From positions 4,718 through 68,717 of the forward strand of contig JADGJT010000075.1 in NCBI GenBank assembly GCA_027604005.1: DNA of 64,000 bases. The letters are read 5' to 3'. Position numbers and translations under genes: made by a program. Positions within the stretch are counted from its first letter, which is position 1. Each line of letters begins with the position of its first letter. Shown piece after piece: positions 49,992 to 61,480 of this stretch. This DNA is from Dinochytrium kinnereticum (Eukaryota; Chytridiomycota; Chytridiomycetes; Chytridiales; Chytridiaceae). The notes under the pieces are model-generated. The model did not search any database. It worked only from the letters and a program-made list of their open reading frames with translations, and was not told the origin of the DNA.

Positions 49992-50210
49992 GAGTTTGGG
50001 GCCCCTTTCCCCCAGTTTTGGGCTTTGTGACAAGATGATCAGGAGAAATCTCGGAATGTTTCAAGGAATATGTTTGCGTGCATTTTTGGCTTGTGTTTGG
50101 CCCCTTTTCAATAGATGAGAGAGTATCACAGAAAGATGGTTGCTCGAATGTGCGCTCCAGGATATTGACAATTCATCGTTTTCATTTTTTTTTTTTCCCT
50201 TCTGAAGAAG

Positions 50211-50217
50211 TATAAAG
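50211..50217 (+). promoter_or_regulatory. TATA box upstream of SHMT
   Basis: TATAAAG about 72 bp before the SHMT start, followed by a pyrimidine-rich leader. The spacer to Lunapark is 291 bp with no other feature. Confidence 0.5.
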
Positions 50218-50282
50218 CCTCAGGCTCCCTCCCTCATTTCTTACGCATTCAGATCGCCTACACAAACCTCTTCCTTGCAACC

Positions 50283-52340
50283 ATGACCACCTCTCCATGG
50301 GTAAGCTTCTTGCTATGTCTTCTCTGTTATCAGCGGTTTTGTACAGAGCCTAACCGATTCATCTGCATTTTCATCCCCGCAGAATGCCTGCTTGAACGTC
50401 CCTCTTGTTGAGGACGACAAGGAGATGTACTTGCTCATTGAGAAGGAGAAGTGGCGCCAGTACTCCTGCCTTGAGCTGATTGCCTCCGAGGTACGACGCC
50501 TTGATCTTCGCAACACTTCATCTGACGCCCTGCCTTCAGAACTTCACTTCTCAGGCTGTCATGGAGGCGAATGGCTCTGCTTTGACCAACAAATACTCTG
50601 AAGGTTTGCCACCACTCTAATTGGTTTGAGATGTTTTAACAAAATTGAACAAGGTCTTCCCGGTCATCGTTACTACGGCGGAAACGAGTTCATCGACCAG
50701 ATCGAGAACCTCTGCAGAGATCGTGCCCTTGCAGCATTCCACCTCTCCCCCGAGAAGTGGGGTGTCAACGTTCAGCCCTATTCCGGCTCAACCGCGAACT
50801 TCAGCGCTTTGACTGCTCTCCTTTCCCCGCATGACCGCATCATGGGTCTTGAGCTTGCCTCTGGTGGCCAGTACGTGGACATTTTTCCTTCACTTTCATT
50901 TTTGTATTATATTCACTAATCTGTTCACAGTCTCACTCACGGTCACCAGACTCCTAAGAAGAAGATCTCGTCTTCGGCTATCTACTTCGAGTCTGTTCCT
51001 TATCAGGTCGACAACGTGAGTGCCTGCGCTGAAATCACCAGTTTTCAAGCACCTTTTCCCAAGAACTAAACTTAACTAATCGGTGCCTCTGATTTTGCAT
51101 TAGAAAACTGGCCTGATCGACTATGACAAGCTCGAGGCGACCGCGGACTTGTTCCGGCCCAAGCTGATCATTTGCGGTGCTAGCGCTTACCCTAGGGACT
51201 GGGACTACGTTCGCCTTCGAGCGGTGAGTTTTTTTGTTTTGTTTTTGACACGCTTCGTGGATACCAGTCTGTGATCTGTGATGACAACCATTCGGTTCCT
51301 GAAAGTTTATGATGACTCTCTTAAAAATTGACTACAACGGTATCTGAGATCGGACAGACCAAACTCCACAGGCGGCTGGCCCTAGCTAGTTTGATGTACT
51401 AAATATCTCTCTCCTTCGACAGATCGCCGACCGCCACGGTGCCTACCTGATGGCCGATATTGCCCACATTAGCGGTCTTGTCGCTGTTGAAGAGCAGAGC
51501 AACCCTTTTGATTACTGTGATGTCGTCACAACTACTACCCACAAGGTTTGTAAATTTTGTTCCCCTTTTCATAACGATGCACTTTCTAATCCGTTTGCTC
51601 ACAGACTCTTCGTGGCCCTCGTGCTGGTTTGATCTTTTTCCGCCGCGCCCCGAAGGGCGAGAAGAATTCTGACCTTGAGGACAGGATCAACTTTGCTGTC
51701 TTCCCGTCGAACCAGGGTGGTCCCCACAACAACACCATTGCTGGTATCGCCGTTGCTCTGAAGCAAGTCGCCGATCCTTCCTTTAAGCTGTATGCTAAGC
51801 AGGTCCGAGCTAACGCGAAGGCTCTCGGCGACTCTTTGATGTCGAAGGGTTACAAGCTTGTTACTGACGGGACGGAGAATCATCTTGTTCTTTGGGACCT
51901 TCGCCCTATTGGCTTGACTGGCAGCAAGATGGAGAAGATCTGTGACTACGTTAAGTGAGTCTATCTCCCCCAGTCGCACCTAAATTTTTATCACTTGGCG
52001 CGTTCTCTAATGTCTTTGAAGCATTACCTTGAACAAAAACTCAGTTCACGGCGATGCGTCCGCCCTCGTCCCTGGTGGCGTTCGCGTTGGTGCCCCCGCC
52101 CTTACTTCGCGTAGTTTTAAGGAGGCGGACTTCGTTCAGGTAGCTGAGTTCCTTCACCGTGCTGCCCAGCTCGCGTTGAAGATTCAGCAAGGCACTGGAA
52201 AGCTTCTCAAGGACTTCGTTGTGGCCATGGAGCAGAGCGAGGAGGCGAAGGCACTTCGCCACGAGGTTGAAGTTTTCGCTCGCAGTTTCCCCATGCCCGG
52301 CTTCAACCCCGACTCAGTCCCTGCTGCGGCTCGTCACTAA
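50283..52340 (+). CDS. SHM2: Serine hydroxymethyltransferase, cytosolic
   Basis: SHMT is a PLP enzyme that converts serine and tetrahydrofolate to glycine and 5,10-methylene-THF. Start [20 protein letters not shown] at 50283; there is no mitochondrial presequence. Motifs: [10 protein letters not shown] across an intron, [36 protein letters not shown], the PLP-lysine segment [16 protein letters not shown] (across an intron near 51547-51603), [20 protein letters not shown] and [14 protein letters not shown]. The C-terminus is [14 protein letters not shown]. About eight exons, including one intron of about 195 nt near 51224-51421 that is longer than most here. Length about 470 residues, as expected. 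Codons favour C/G endings, as for highly expressed genes. Confidence 0.96.
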
Positions 52341-52832
52341 GCGTGGTGTCCTGAATCAGGTCGCGCATTCTGTACTTCTCCCTGCTCCCTACTCCACCTA
52401 GTGCTTTGCTACTGCTTGTTGGCAAACTGAGCTTCTCCTTTTTGTATTTTTTGTAAAGAACTTTCTTTTTCGTATTTCTATTCAGATCTGTCTCGATCTA
52501 TTCCCGCTCCTTGAGCGCAAAGACCAATAAATGTGTCATGTCTAGTGTTATAACCGACTTTCTAGCGAATTCGCAGGTCATTGACGTGAGCAACAGAAAG
52601 TGTTGTTGTACATGTATATATATACATGTGGGTGTGTAATTACTTCACCCATAATAATAATAACCGTAGGATTTCACATCACTTTGAAAACACGCAAGAA
52701 TATGAAAGCATAGTAAAATATACTTCTTAAGTGACATAATGAGACGGAGCGGAGCGATGCAAAAAGCAACCCCCGAAGAATGCAAATGGCCAGACACACA
52801 ATCACGATCATATATGATCGAGTTCCACTCCG
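52341..52832. other. Convergent intergenic region, SHMT to MAM33
   Basis: Roughly 490 bp between convergent stop codons. It contains an AATAAA at about 52527, a 20-bp palindrome and an ATA/TAATAA tract. No gene seen. Confidence 0.5.
52610..52629. repeat. Perfect 20-bp palindrome
   Basis: ACATGTATATATATACATGT reads the same on both strands and lies between the convergent SHMT and MAM33 genes. It may act as a bidirectional 3'-end/terminator-like element or be chance in AT-rich DNA. Confidence 0.6.
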
Positions 52833-54020
52833 TTACTTCTCCACCCACTCCGAGACACGGCGGAGCCACTCCGTGTACTCGCTCTGCTCCTTGTGAACAA
52901 TGTATTCGGGGATAAAAGCGGCAAGCTCCTCATCGAAGCCACGCTCCTTTAAGAAATTGTGGAAAAGATCCTGGAGGTCGTCATCGAGGTCCGTGAAGAC
53001 GGGACCACCATAGCGTCCACGGCGCTGCCAGTCACCTTCTGCAGTTTGGTCATTGATGAGGGAGGAAGACTTGCAGAAAGTGACGGATTCAACCATGAAG
53101 GCCTTGTCCTGAGCAATCGCGGAGATCTCCATAGCTCCAGTGTCCTCAGCTCCAGCTTTCTTCTCAATGAGAATGGTGACGTTGATGGGGAACTTGCTGT
53201 CGTCATCCTAAGAGATGTGCAGAAAGGAATGTGTTAGCGTTTAAGACGATTTGACCATAAACACTACCATGTCTTCCTCCTCCATTTCATATGACTCGCT
53301 CAAGGCGTCAGTGCTGAAGATAGCGGTGATCCTATTTTGAAGCACGATGAGATACGGATGGACCAATAACAGGCAACAATCCCAAAGCTTCGTTTAGACT
53401 CACTTTTCGTTTCCAAAGGTTCGCACCAAGCTGATCTCCTTCTCCCCAATCTTGTCCTCAATCTAATTATTGATGGAGAAGATATTTTAACTGAGAAATA
53501 CATGACCAAAAAGGACCGAGCCCATAAATGCGATAATACCTTGAAAATGTTCTTTTCCTTGAACTCCTCAAGGAACTCGGGGGTTGTCTTTCCAGCGTCT
53601 GATTCCTCAAACTTCAGCTCCTCCCTGAGTTTATGGGAAAGGTCACGGTCGACTGCAGAAAAGATGATGTGAGTCAGCATGAAGGGTATTTGTGGAAAAA
53701 CTAGGAGCCACAATGCTTATGTGGGCCTGCGATGGGGATAAAATATACAGCTGCAACAGCTATGTTTTCCATTGAAAAGTAACGAGGGTAGACACGTCCA
53801 TTATATGAGCAGAAGTGAACACCTCCAATTTATACTCTTGCACAGTGACATTGACATGAAAGTGGGCTCTCTTACCTTTCCCATGGCTTGAAGCGAGCGC
53901 TGAGGCCGAGAAAGCTCGGGGAGCGATGGTCATACGAGACACGGAAGCAGACATGGCGGCAAGCTGCTGCATGCGGGGAGCCGCGACGCAACGGCGGACA
54001 ATGGGGGTGAAGCGCATCAT
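52833..54020 (-). CDS. MAM33: MAM33/p32 (gC1qBP) mitochondrial matrix acidic protein
   Basis: MAM33/p32 forms a trimeric acidic ring in the mitochondrial matrix and supports mitochondrial translation and ribosome assembly. Start MMRFTPIVRRCVAAPRMQQL at 54020 is a basic, hydroxylated presequence typical of matrix targeting. The mature part has ELKFEESDAGKTTPEFLEEF, EISLVRTFGNEKITAIFS, an acidic patch (EEEDMDDDSKFPINVTI), and a C-terminus with DDDLQDLFHNFLKERGFDEE and EYTEWLRRVSEWVEK, the conserved p32 end. Five exons with short introns. Length about 270 residues, normal for the family. Confidence 0.9.
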
Positions 54021-54095
54021 GGTTTCTTCAGTTTGAAGGGCAAAAAAGTAAAAGTTTGTCCGTTTTCTCTTTTTCTAATATTTTTTGCATGACCC

Positions 54096-56759
54096 TTAAG
54101 CAACTCCCCAAAGCAACACCGCACGGTCCTTTTCTGCTGAGTAGACATGACTACCCCCTTGAGGATTCCATACTACACCGCATACGCTGGAGCTTAAATA
54201 TCATATAATAAGATTTAGCATTTTTTTTAAAGGTGATGGGAGGCCTAACCGGTGCTCTCGCAAGATTCTCTCCACCTTCCCTGTATCTGTGTTCCATATA
54301 AGCATTGTGCCATCAACCCCACCAGAGCATATGTAATTTGCATCGGGGCTAGAATTAAAAAAAATTAGTATATTCATTTGTGAAGTAAATATATAAGACG
54401 AATAAAGCCGCTTAATTCTACCTAAAGCAGGACTTGGTCCAATTCATTAAGACGCGGAAATTTTCGTGTCTGTCGATCCACATTAACACATATGTATCTC
54501 AATTCCAATTCTTACGAGTAAGTTGAAAGAACTTCGAAGGTACGTGTGTCAATCAATCTCAGTGTGTTGTCGCGAGACGTCGTAAGTATATGATTATTGC
54601 CTATAAGGGGCAGAGTGAGTTTATCTATTTCTTTAACAGCACTTACTCGGTGAAAGAGTCACACTCGTTATTTGATTTGAATGTATTCCAGTTACTTCTC
54701 TAACTAGATTTCCCGTCCGTGTGTCCCATACGCGAAGATTGTTATCCAAATGACCGCTAACGATAACGCTCCTGCAGCCAAGGTAAGAATATATGCGGAA
54801 TTATTACGCACCCTTCGCCATCCAGGAGTTCTAGATCGTTACAACTCGATAGGGTGAATATTGTTTGGGTACCTGTGAACATAAAAGTTAGAAACAAGGC
54901 AGTATCAGAATTGCATACAATATCCTCGCGCTAGATCCCATACTTTTAAGGTCCTTGACATAGCGCGGTTAGCACTAAACGAAATAGGAAACTTATGTAC
55001 CTATCGTGAGATCCTGAAATAACCCGATTCGAGTTGGTGAATTTTGCAGCATAGACTTTGCCGATGTGCCCCGTGAGAGTGTGCTAAAAGTATGATATAG
55101 AAGCTGGCCAGGATTCAAATCTACCTTTAAACGACTTGTAGCGATTGACCAGATTTTTGTCGAATGATCATTTGATGTGCCTAACACAAGCTCCCCATCG
55201 TAGCTAAAGGCAATAGAGATAACCGCTTGGAGAGAGCCAATTAAACTCGATCGAATAGAGCCTGTCTTCGCGTCTGTCAATATTAACTTCTTATCATTGG
55301 AGCCTGTTGCCAGAATTGTGCCGTCTCGACTAATTTGAATACAGTTTATATCGCTCTCATGAATGGCCTAGCCAGCATGATTCATAATGTTAGTTATCAT
55401 GTTCTTCAGGAAATAATCAGATATACTCACTAATCGTTTTACGGCAACGTTCGGTAGGATACAGCGAACGTCTGACTTAACTTTTCTGCATTAGAGAACA
55501 CGTTTAGTCCTATGCTCTTATTCAACGCTTACAACCATGACTTAAACTAACCTAAGATCTGGTGAGCCAAGCTCTTTTGAAGACTGCCGACGTGAAGATG
55601 TGGTCTGTTTAGTCTTAAGGGCACTTCATTCAAGATGAGTGGTAGTTATAGCAGATCGGAAGAATGCGATAAGGTGATCTAACCTTTCCACAAACTCGTT
55701 AACCTCATTTATTTTCTGCGCTTCTTCTTGCTTAAGTAAAATCCACCTCTCGACTAGTTGCTTATTCTCCTGTTCCAACTTTCGCAATTTCTCCTCACTT
55801 TCCTTCAGCTGTTCCTCCCTTTGAACTAACTCGAGTTGATGGGTCGCAAGCTCATCTCTTAGGATCTTTCCATAATAATATAATAAGTAATTGTTAGTAA
55901 TTAGATTAGCGGTCCAGATAGAGCTTTTGCTCACCTGTATAACACCATCTTTCTCCTTAACAAGCTCTATCGAATCCTTCCATTTTATAGTGAGAGTTGA
56001 TAGAGACGAGGATAGCCTCTGTATGCTATTATTATTGAAGAAGGTGTAAAACATAAATTAGATGGCATTCCCGTGAATAGGATGAAAACAATTCCAGTAC
56101 AATCAAAAAATCAAACGAAAGGCAGGAGATGCTTAACCCACTCATCAGTCTGCCTTTTGATTGTTTGCTCCTGTACTTTAGTTGTTTCTACCATTTCTAA
56201 CAATCTCTGAGCATTCTGCCCTTGAGTTTTGTATAGCTCGGCCTCCTTATCTTTCATGGCCTGAAGCTGTTGCTCCATTTCCTGAAACCTTTTTTGAGCT
56301 TGAGGAGAGCTATCTAAATGATTATTGCTCGAGAATTACATGTATAAAGATTCGTGAATTCGCTTCACTGAGGCCAATTCTCAGCGGTATATCTGGCCTG
56401 CGAACCCAACAAAGGCCGAATAACGGAAGTCTTTGACCCCCCAAAACCGCTTGCAAAACCTACCCGTACTCCTTTGCAGCGGCAGCAACTTTCATTAAAT
56501 CCTCATTCTGCGCCCGTAGCATATCCATTTGGGCTTCCAGAGATGCATTCTTTTCTTGAAGTGCAGCGGATTTGGCGGTGAGGGTGTTGTCTTTGGAGGC
56601 ACCATTAGAACTTCAGATAATTATTTGGACAAAGTGAAGTCGAAATAGTGTACATGTATAAAAGATAGACTTGAAGGCGTCTCTCTCGCGAGCGTCCCGA
56701 TCGTCCAATTCCGTTTTAATATGGAGGTACCATGGAGGTGCATGGCTTGGAAAAGCCAT
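54096..56759 (-). CDS. ATG16: ATG16 with coiled coil and WD40 repeats (ATG16L1 type)
   Basis: ATG16 binds ATG5-ATG12 and directs LC3/Atg8 lipidation. Start MAFPSHAPPWYLHIKTELDD at 56759; the N-terminal helix (IKTELDDRDARERDAFKSI) fits the ATG5-binding motif. A long coiled coil runs through exons at about 56600-55640, including KLEQENKQLVERWILLKQEE, the ATG16 signature. A seven-blade WD40 domain follows (about 55600-54096), ending SPDANYICSGGVDGTMLIWN and then, after an intron, SSVCGVVWNPQGGSHVYSAE plus AVLLWGVA. Around twelve exons. Budding-yeast Atg16 lacks the WD40 part; this protein keeps the animal-like layout. Confidence 0.88.
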
Positions 56760-57049
56760 AAGAAAATGAATGATTCGGCTGACAATCTTCAAAGAAACAG
56801 GAAAGCAGGATGTTCAACAACTTTTCAGAGTAGATATCACATCAACGTTTGTTGGCCTAAATTCGGTAGCAATGAGTCGAATAAAGCCTCTTAGACACAG
56901 TTGTTTATTGAAAAGGGCTTGCAAAGATATATACAAAACAGTTTTAAGGCAAGCTCGCGATTGGGAATAAAGTGCAAGCTAATGTTAGGGAGTGACAAGT
57001 GGTAAAGCGGATAGGGGTCGAGAGAGGTGAGGACGGGTGGGCCACAGAT

Positions 57050-57524
57050 TTACTTGCTGGATTGGTACTTGGTGACGGCCTTGGTACCCTCAGACACGGC
57101 ATGTTTGGCAAGCTCACCAGGAAGGATGAGACGAACAGAGGTCTGAATCTCACGAGAAGAGATGGTGGACCTCTTGTTGTAAGCAGCGAGCTTGCTAGCC
57201 TCCGAGGCAATTCGCTCGAAAATGTCGTTGACGAAAGAGTTCATGATAGACATGGCCTTGGCGGAGATTCCGTATTCGGGATGGACCTGTTTGAGGACCT
57301 TACTAATGTAAGAGGAGAAGGTCTCCTTCCTGGTCTTCTTCTTCGCCTTAGAGGCGTCCTTGGTCTTCTTCTCCGCAGTTTTCGCGGGGGCCTTGCCGGC
57401 AGGCTGAAAGTGAAGAGGAGGATGGAGGGTAAACAGCGGTGAGCGTGAAGGACTGGAACAACGGTGGCTAAATAATAATCACCTTCTTCTCAGCTGGGGC
57501 CTTTCCTCCTTCCTTGGGGGGCAT
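57050..57524 (-). CDS. HTB1: Histone H2B
   Basis: Core histone H2B. Two exons: the first encodes [14 protein letters not shown] and the second continues [20 protein letters not shown], then [80 protein letters not shown] and [17 protein letters not shown]. The C-terminal Lys targeted for Bre1-type ubiquitination lies within [11 protein letters not shown]. One intron of about 79 nt near 57404-57482 interrupts the N-tail. No H2A partner lies beside it, unlike many fungi. The tail is short and the gene is G/C-ending in codon use. Start at 57524. Confidence 0.97.
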
Positions 57525-58954
57525 TTTGGCAGTTGGTTCGCTACGGGAGGGTTTGGATTAACTGTTTTGTTGGTACGAAAGCTGATGCAGGGCTGCAGAG
57601 GCTGTTGGTTTTAAGCTTGTCGTTGAGTGTTGAGGGGTTTATATACTTTTTTAAAAATTGTAGAAAATGTCCAATCAGCTGCAGGCACCAGAGTTTTGCT
57701 TGAGGTTGGAAATGGGGAGCTCCCTCCTTTCGACAAATTTGCTTTTTCTTGCATTTCCGACACTTTCCATTCTATACCATACCTCAACACGTTCAACATG
57801 CTCTATGCCTTCCACCAAGAAATTCTATCCACTCACCTACCCATCATTTCGTCTGTCTATCGTTTCATCTCTCCTTCTCTCGACTGAATATCTTCAATGC
57901 ACGTCAATGTACATATTCCGTTGTAATTGAACGTCAAAAATGTACCCTTGATCGGCCCGCATCTATTCTGTATACGTGCCTAGGACATGAGCCAGGCGAC
58001 TCTCCAGATTTCCTCATCATTATGACCTTGTCAATGAGTGGGCAGCGCTGGAGCATCCATCCGAGGTTCATCCTTCTATTTCACGCCATACTGGACTGCT
58101 GTAAAATCAGATCCCCTACCAAGCATGTGGGCACTACTGACCATGACTTTTGACTCTGATGGGGTTAAATGCTACTTGGTTCAACCACTTTAGACATTGC
58201 ATACACAATCATATCCACCGTCGTCCCTCCCAATATCTCTCTTTGACTATCGATATCTGTAATTACTGATGAGCTGAATGAAACCCAACTCTTGACAACA
58301 CGCTTTCAATATCAGGGATCGGGCTTTTTATCACACGCTATGCGAGGCAGGCGCAAGATCACTCATCAGGTTGGGATAATGACAATGTTGAAAAGGCTCA
58401 TTCACAGCCAGCCGCGGCATCCAGTGGTACCCACTCCTGATCATTCTCTGCAAGGAATTGTTCCACCATTATCCGTCTACCTCGCCCTGCTGCTACCCAC
58501 AGAATCTCAAACAAGGCTACTTGGAACTCTCCATTCCTCACTTGACTATCAAAGTTATTGCGAGTCGATGTAGCACATGAGGCAGTTAGTCAACCCTCAA
58601 CTTCTGCCACATTAATCTCAGGTGTTGGGAAGGATTATGTATCGTTAGATTGATATATGCTGGCAAGGCGAGATGATAATGATGCTAAGCAAGCACATGT
58701 TTGCAGTTCTGAGGCACCATCATTTGTTTGGTTTGAAAGCCCGATGCTTTTTAAAAAAGAGAGCGCTGTGCCACAGTGATCACCACTTATCACTTGCCTT
58801 TCATTGGCTGCGGCTTCCCTCGTCGTAACGGAATTGACGTTATCTTTACTGTGGAAACTGCAATAAAGAGAGACAATCGATAACCTTCAAGTTTAACTCC
58901 AGGATTACCTCAACCATCCAATTCTGCCTCTGCTTCTGCATACGCACAGCCTAC
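57525..58954. other. 1.4-kb intergenic region
   Basis: Between the divergent H2B and Ser/Pro-rich genes. Open frames here have no motif and overlap each other; no H2A, tRNA or repeat was recognised. Probably both upstream control regions. Confidence 0.5.
57639..57646 (-). promoter_or_regulatory. TATA-like box upstream of H2B
   Basis: GTATATAA on the minus strand, about 115 bp before the H2B start codon, in an AT-rich stretch next to a run of A/T bases. Confidence 0.4.
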
Positions 58955-60367
58955 ATGCGCCCCGACGATCTCTCTGGCATGACCGAATCCATTAAGAACA
59001 CAGAGACTACCCCTTCCCTTTCCGACGTTGCTAATGCCGTCACCGATACCAAGGGAACTCCAACCTCTGATGCTGCCTTCGATGATGATGCGGATGATCT
59101 TCAATCGTCGCTCTCCAGCTGGGATGAACTCGACGGAGATGAGATCTATATGAGACGCGCAGCCCAGCAGGACTATGGTGAAAGGACAGAGGAGGAAGTT
59201 GTAGAAGTGGGGGATATCGCCAGTTTAAAATCGGCATCCTCCTTTTCTGAATCCTCATCAACCATTTTGTCATCCTCGCCTGCAGCTGCCTCACATCACC
59301 TGAATCAGATCCAAAAGCGGCACAGTACAAGGAATCAGGAGTTGACCACTTCCGATCCGGCCTCATCCCCTGTAGCCACCAAGACAAGGTCTGCCATAGA
59401 TCTTTGGCTGCGTCAGATTCCCAATATTAGCGCACCCTCCCACACATCCAAGTTCCTCTTCCACCCAGACATGTTTACCCCTTCTAGTTCCATTGTACCC
59501 ACAGCTACACGACTCCAACAACGAGCTTCGGAGTGGATGACATACTTGTCGGTTGGGAAGGTGGTTCTCCCCGAGGCGGCTCTCAGTCCTCCTCTTAGAC
59601 TTGACGGTCATACTGCCAGCAATCGTTCTGCTTCCACTGTCTCTCCACCAGCCTCCCCGCTCCTCTCCCCTGGGTACTCCTCTCTTGACAACTGGGCCTT
59701 AAACTCTGATGAGGACGATGATGTTCGAAATGAGGCTCGAGATGCATCTACATATTCACCTAGTCTGGACTTTCTGCCGCCTTCCTCACCAAGCTCTCCT
59801 CCTACACGGTCGGAGTTGGATTTGATCTCAATCGATTTATCACCAACATTGCCAGAGATTGCAGTGGCTTCCTCCTCGAAACGTGTTTCTGTTGGCGAAA
59901 CGGAGCCTCGGCACGGGCTCTACTTTGTTCAGATAGCAGAGGGCGGCCAGTTCGCTACCACAGTTAGAAATGCTGCTGATGCCCCTTCTTCCATACCTCA
60001 ACTTCAGGAGCTTGAAGTTACTTCATTAGCAGATGCTAGGTGCGTGAATGTTATAGACTACCGTTTACATTGCTAATCCTTTTTGATTTTTTTCAACAGA
60101 CAACCACCAACCAGCGCTTCAGCTCTCTCCCTTCGTCCTACTATTTCCAGCATCTGGACGCTTATATTCAGCGTCTGGTCTAAGATGTCAGAAGAAAGAT
60201 TTGCTGCTGAAGTAGCAACCACATTTTCAGCATTGCCTCATGAAGGAAGTGGGGCAGGGGCTCTCGATGATGGGGTTAGGGAGATTGAGCCTTCTTTGTT
60301 GCTTTTTAGCAGCTTAACCAGCACAATTGCTGAAGAAATAGCGCTTGCATTTGTGGCGGTGTGCTAG
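58955..60367 (+). CDS. Ser/Pro/Asp-rich protein of about 450 residues, unknown
   Basis: Two exons (58955-60039, 60100-60367) give about 450 residues from MRPDDLSGMTESIKNTETTP. The N-terminal two-thirds is Ser/Thr/Pro/Asp-rich and likely disordered, with SP/TP sites (SPPASPLLSPGYSS, SPSSPPTRSE) that could be CDK or MAPK targets. One more ordered island reads SAIDLWLRQIPNI and HTSKFLFHPDMFTPSSS. After the intron come TISSIWTLIFSVWSKMSEER and a final hydrophobic stretch FSSLTSTIAEEIALAFVAVC, possibly a tail anchor. I recognise no family. The intron is supported by AG/GT and CAACAG, and it is needed to continue past the in-frame stop. Confidence 0.55.
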
Positions 60368-61480
60368 CATGTCTTAACATGTGATTCTGTTATGTTGTTA
60401 TTTTGCATCTCTGCCTTTTTTTTTCAACCTCAGTGACTCTTTTATTTACTTTCTTCATATGCCTACAAGAACTTTTAATATTTTGTGTCTCACTCACCCT
60501 AACTTAAAACTGACCACATCTTTCTTTGTTACTTATAAAGTTTTTGTGATGCGTCTTTCAGTATCCCCCTTTTTTCCCAATTATTTCCCCTTAATGATGC
60601 ACGTTTGTTTTTAGTTTTTCAATATGCTTTATCCAGTCTTGGCCTGGCTAATAGTTTAGGATGATAGGTCATTTTTGGATCTCCCCCCAACGCTGATGTG
60701 TTCTTTATACTGTTTTTTATTTGCGTACTGACGGGTGGCGATAGGCGTGCTGGTCTTCTTTCAAGAGGTTCTGGTGTAGCCTTTATCGAGATGAATCCCT
60801 TGAACTTGTGTACTGCGGCATTTTTTAAATTGCTTTCGGCTCTCATATCAGACTATTGGTTTTCCCTTTGTTGAATAAAACTTTTGCTTTTTATACGGAC
60901 AACTTGACATCTTTTGTGGGCTTGTAAAGAAAAGGATAATGATGTATGAGCCTGCATCTGTTCAAAGCTTTCAATGGAAGTCTGAAACTTGGCCAAAGTA
61001 AGAACGATATTTTGATTCCAAAAACGAAATTTATCAGTGTACGTCGCCGTCAGGTTATTGCCATCAATGCAAAACTCCATGTTATCAAGACTGGCTGTAA
61101 CTTTGAACAATCCCGTTTATTTAAACATAAAAATATGGATTAGAATTCCAAGTTCTCTTAGTTACCTCGCGGATTCGTAATAAGTAATAAATATGATATG
61201 GAAAAAAGAGAAGAGTGTGGAAACTGTTGGCTTCTCGAACGGGTCGGAATCAGTAAACTCCTTCCATTCCATAAAGGCATAAAACAGCATGGAAGATTGC
61301 GGGAGAAGAAGACAAATATCAAAATCCAAGAAGATAAAAAGATGCAAAATGATACGTGAAAGACCAAAGCAGATAGAATACAATAAATAATGAAATTTTG
61401 GGAAAAAAAAAGACGAAATAAATTAGGAAGAAAACAGAAAGGCATTTGTTCGGTATTTCTTTGTTGGCCTACGGCCCCAG
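60368..61480. other. 1.1-kb convergent intergenic region
   Basis: Between the unknown Ser/Pro-rich gene and the PP2C stop. T-rich at first, then A-rich. A minus-strand frame at 60853-61110 (85 codons) has no motif. I see no supportable gene. Confidence 0.45.

Noticed and set aside
60853..61110. 85-codon minus-strand frame
   Set aside because: No motif, AT-rich surroundings, no neighbouring exons; support is too weak to call.
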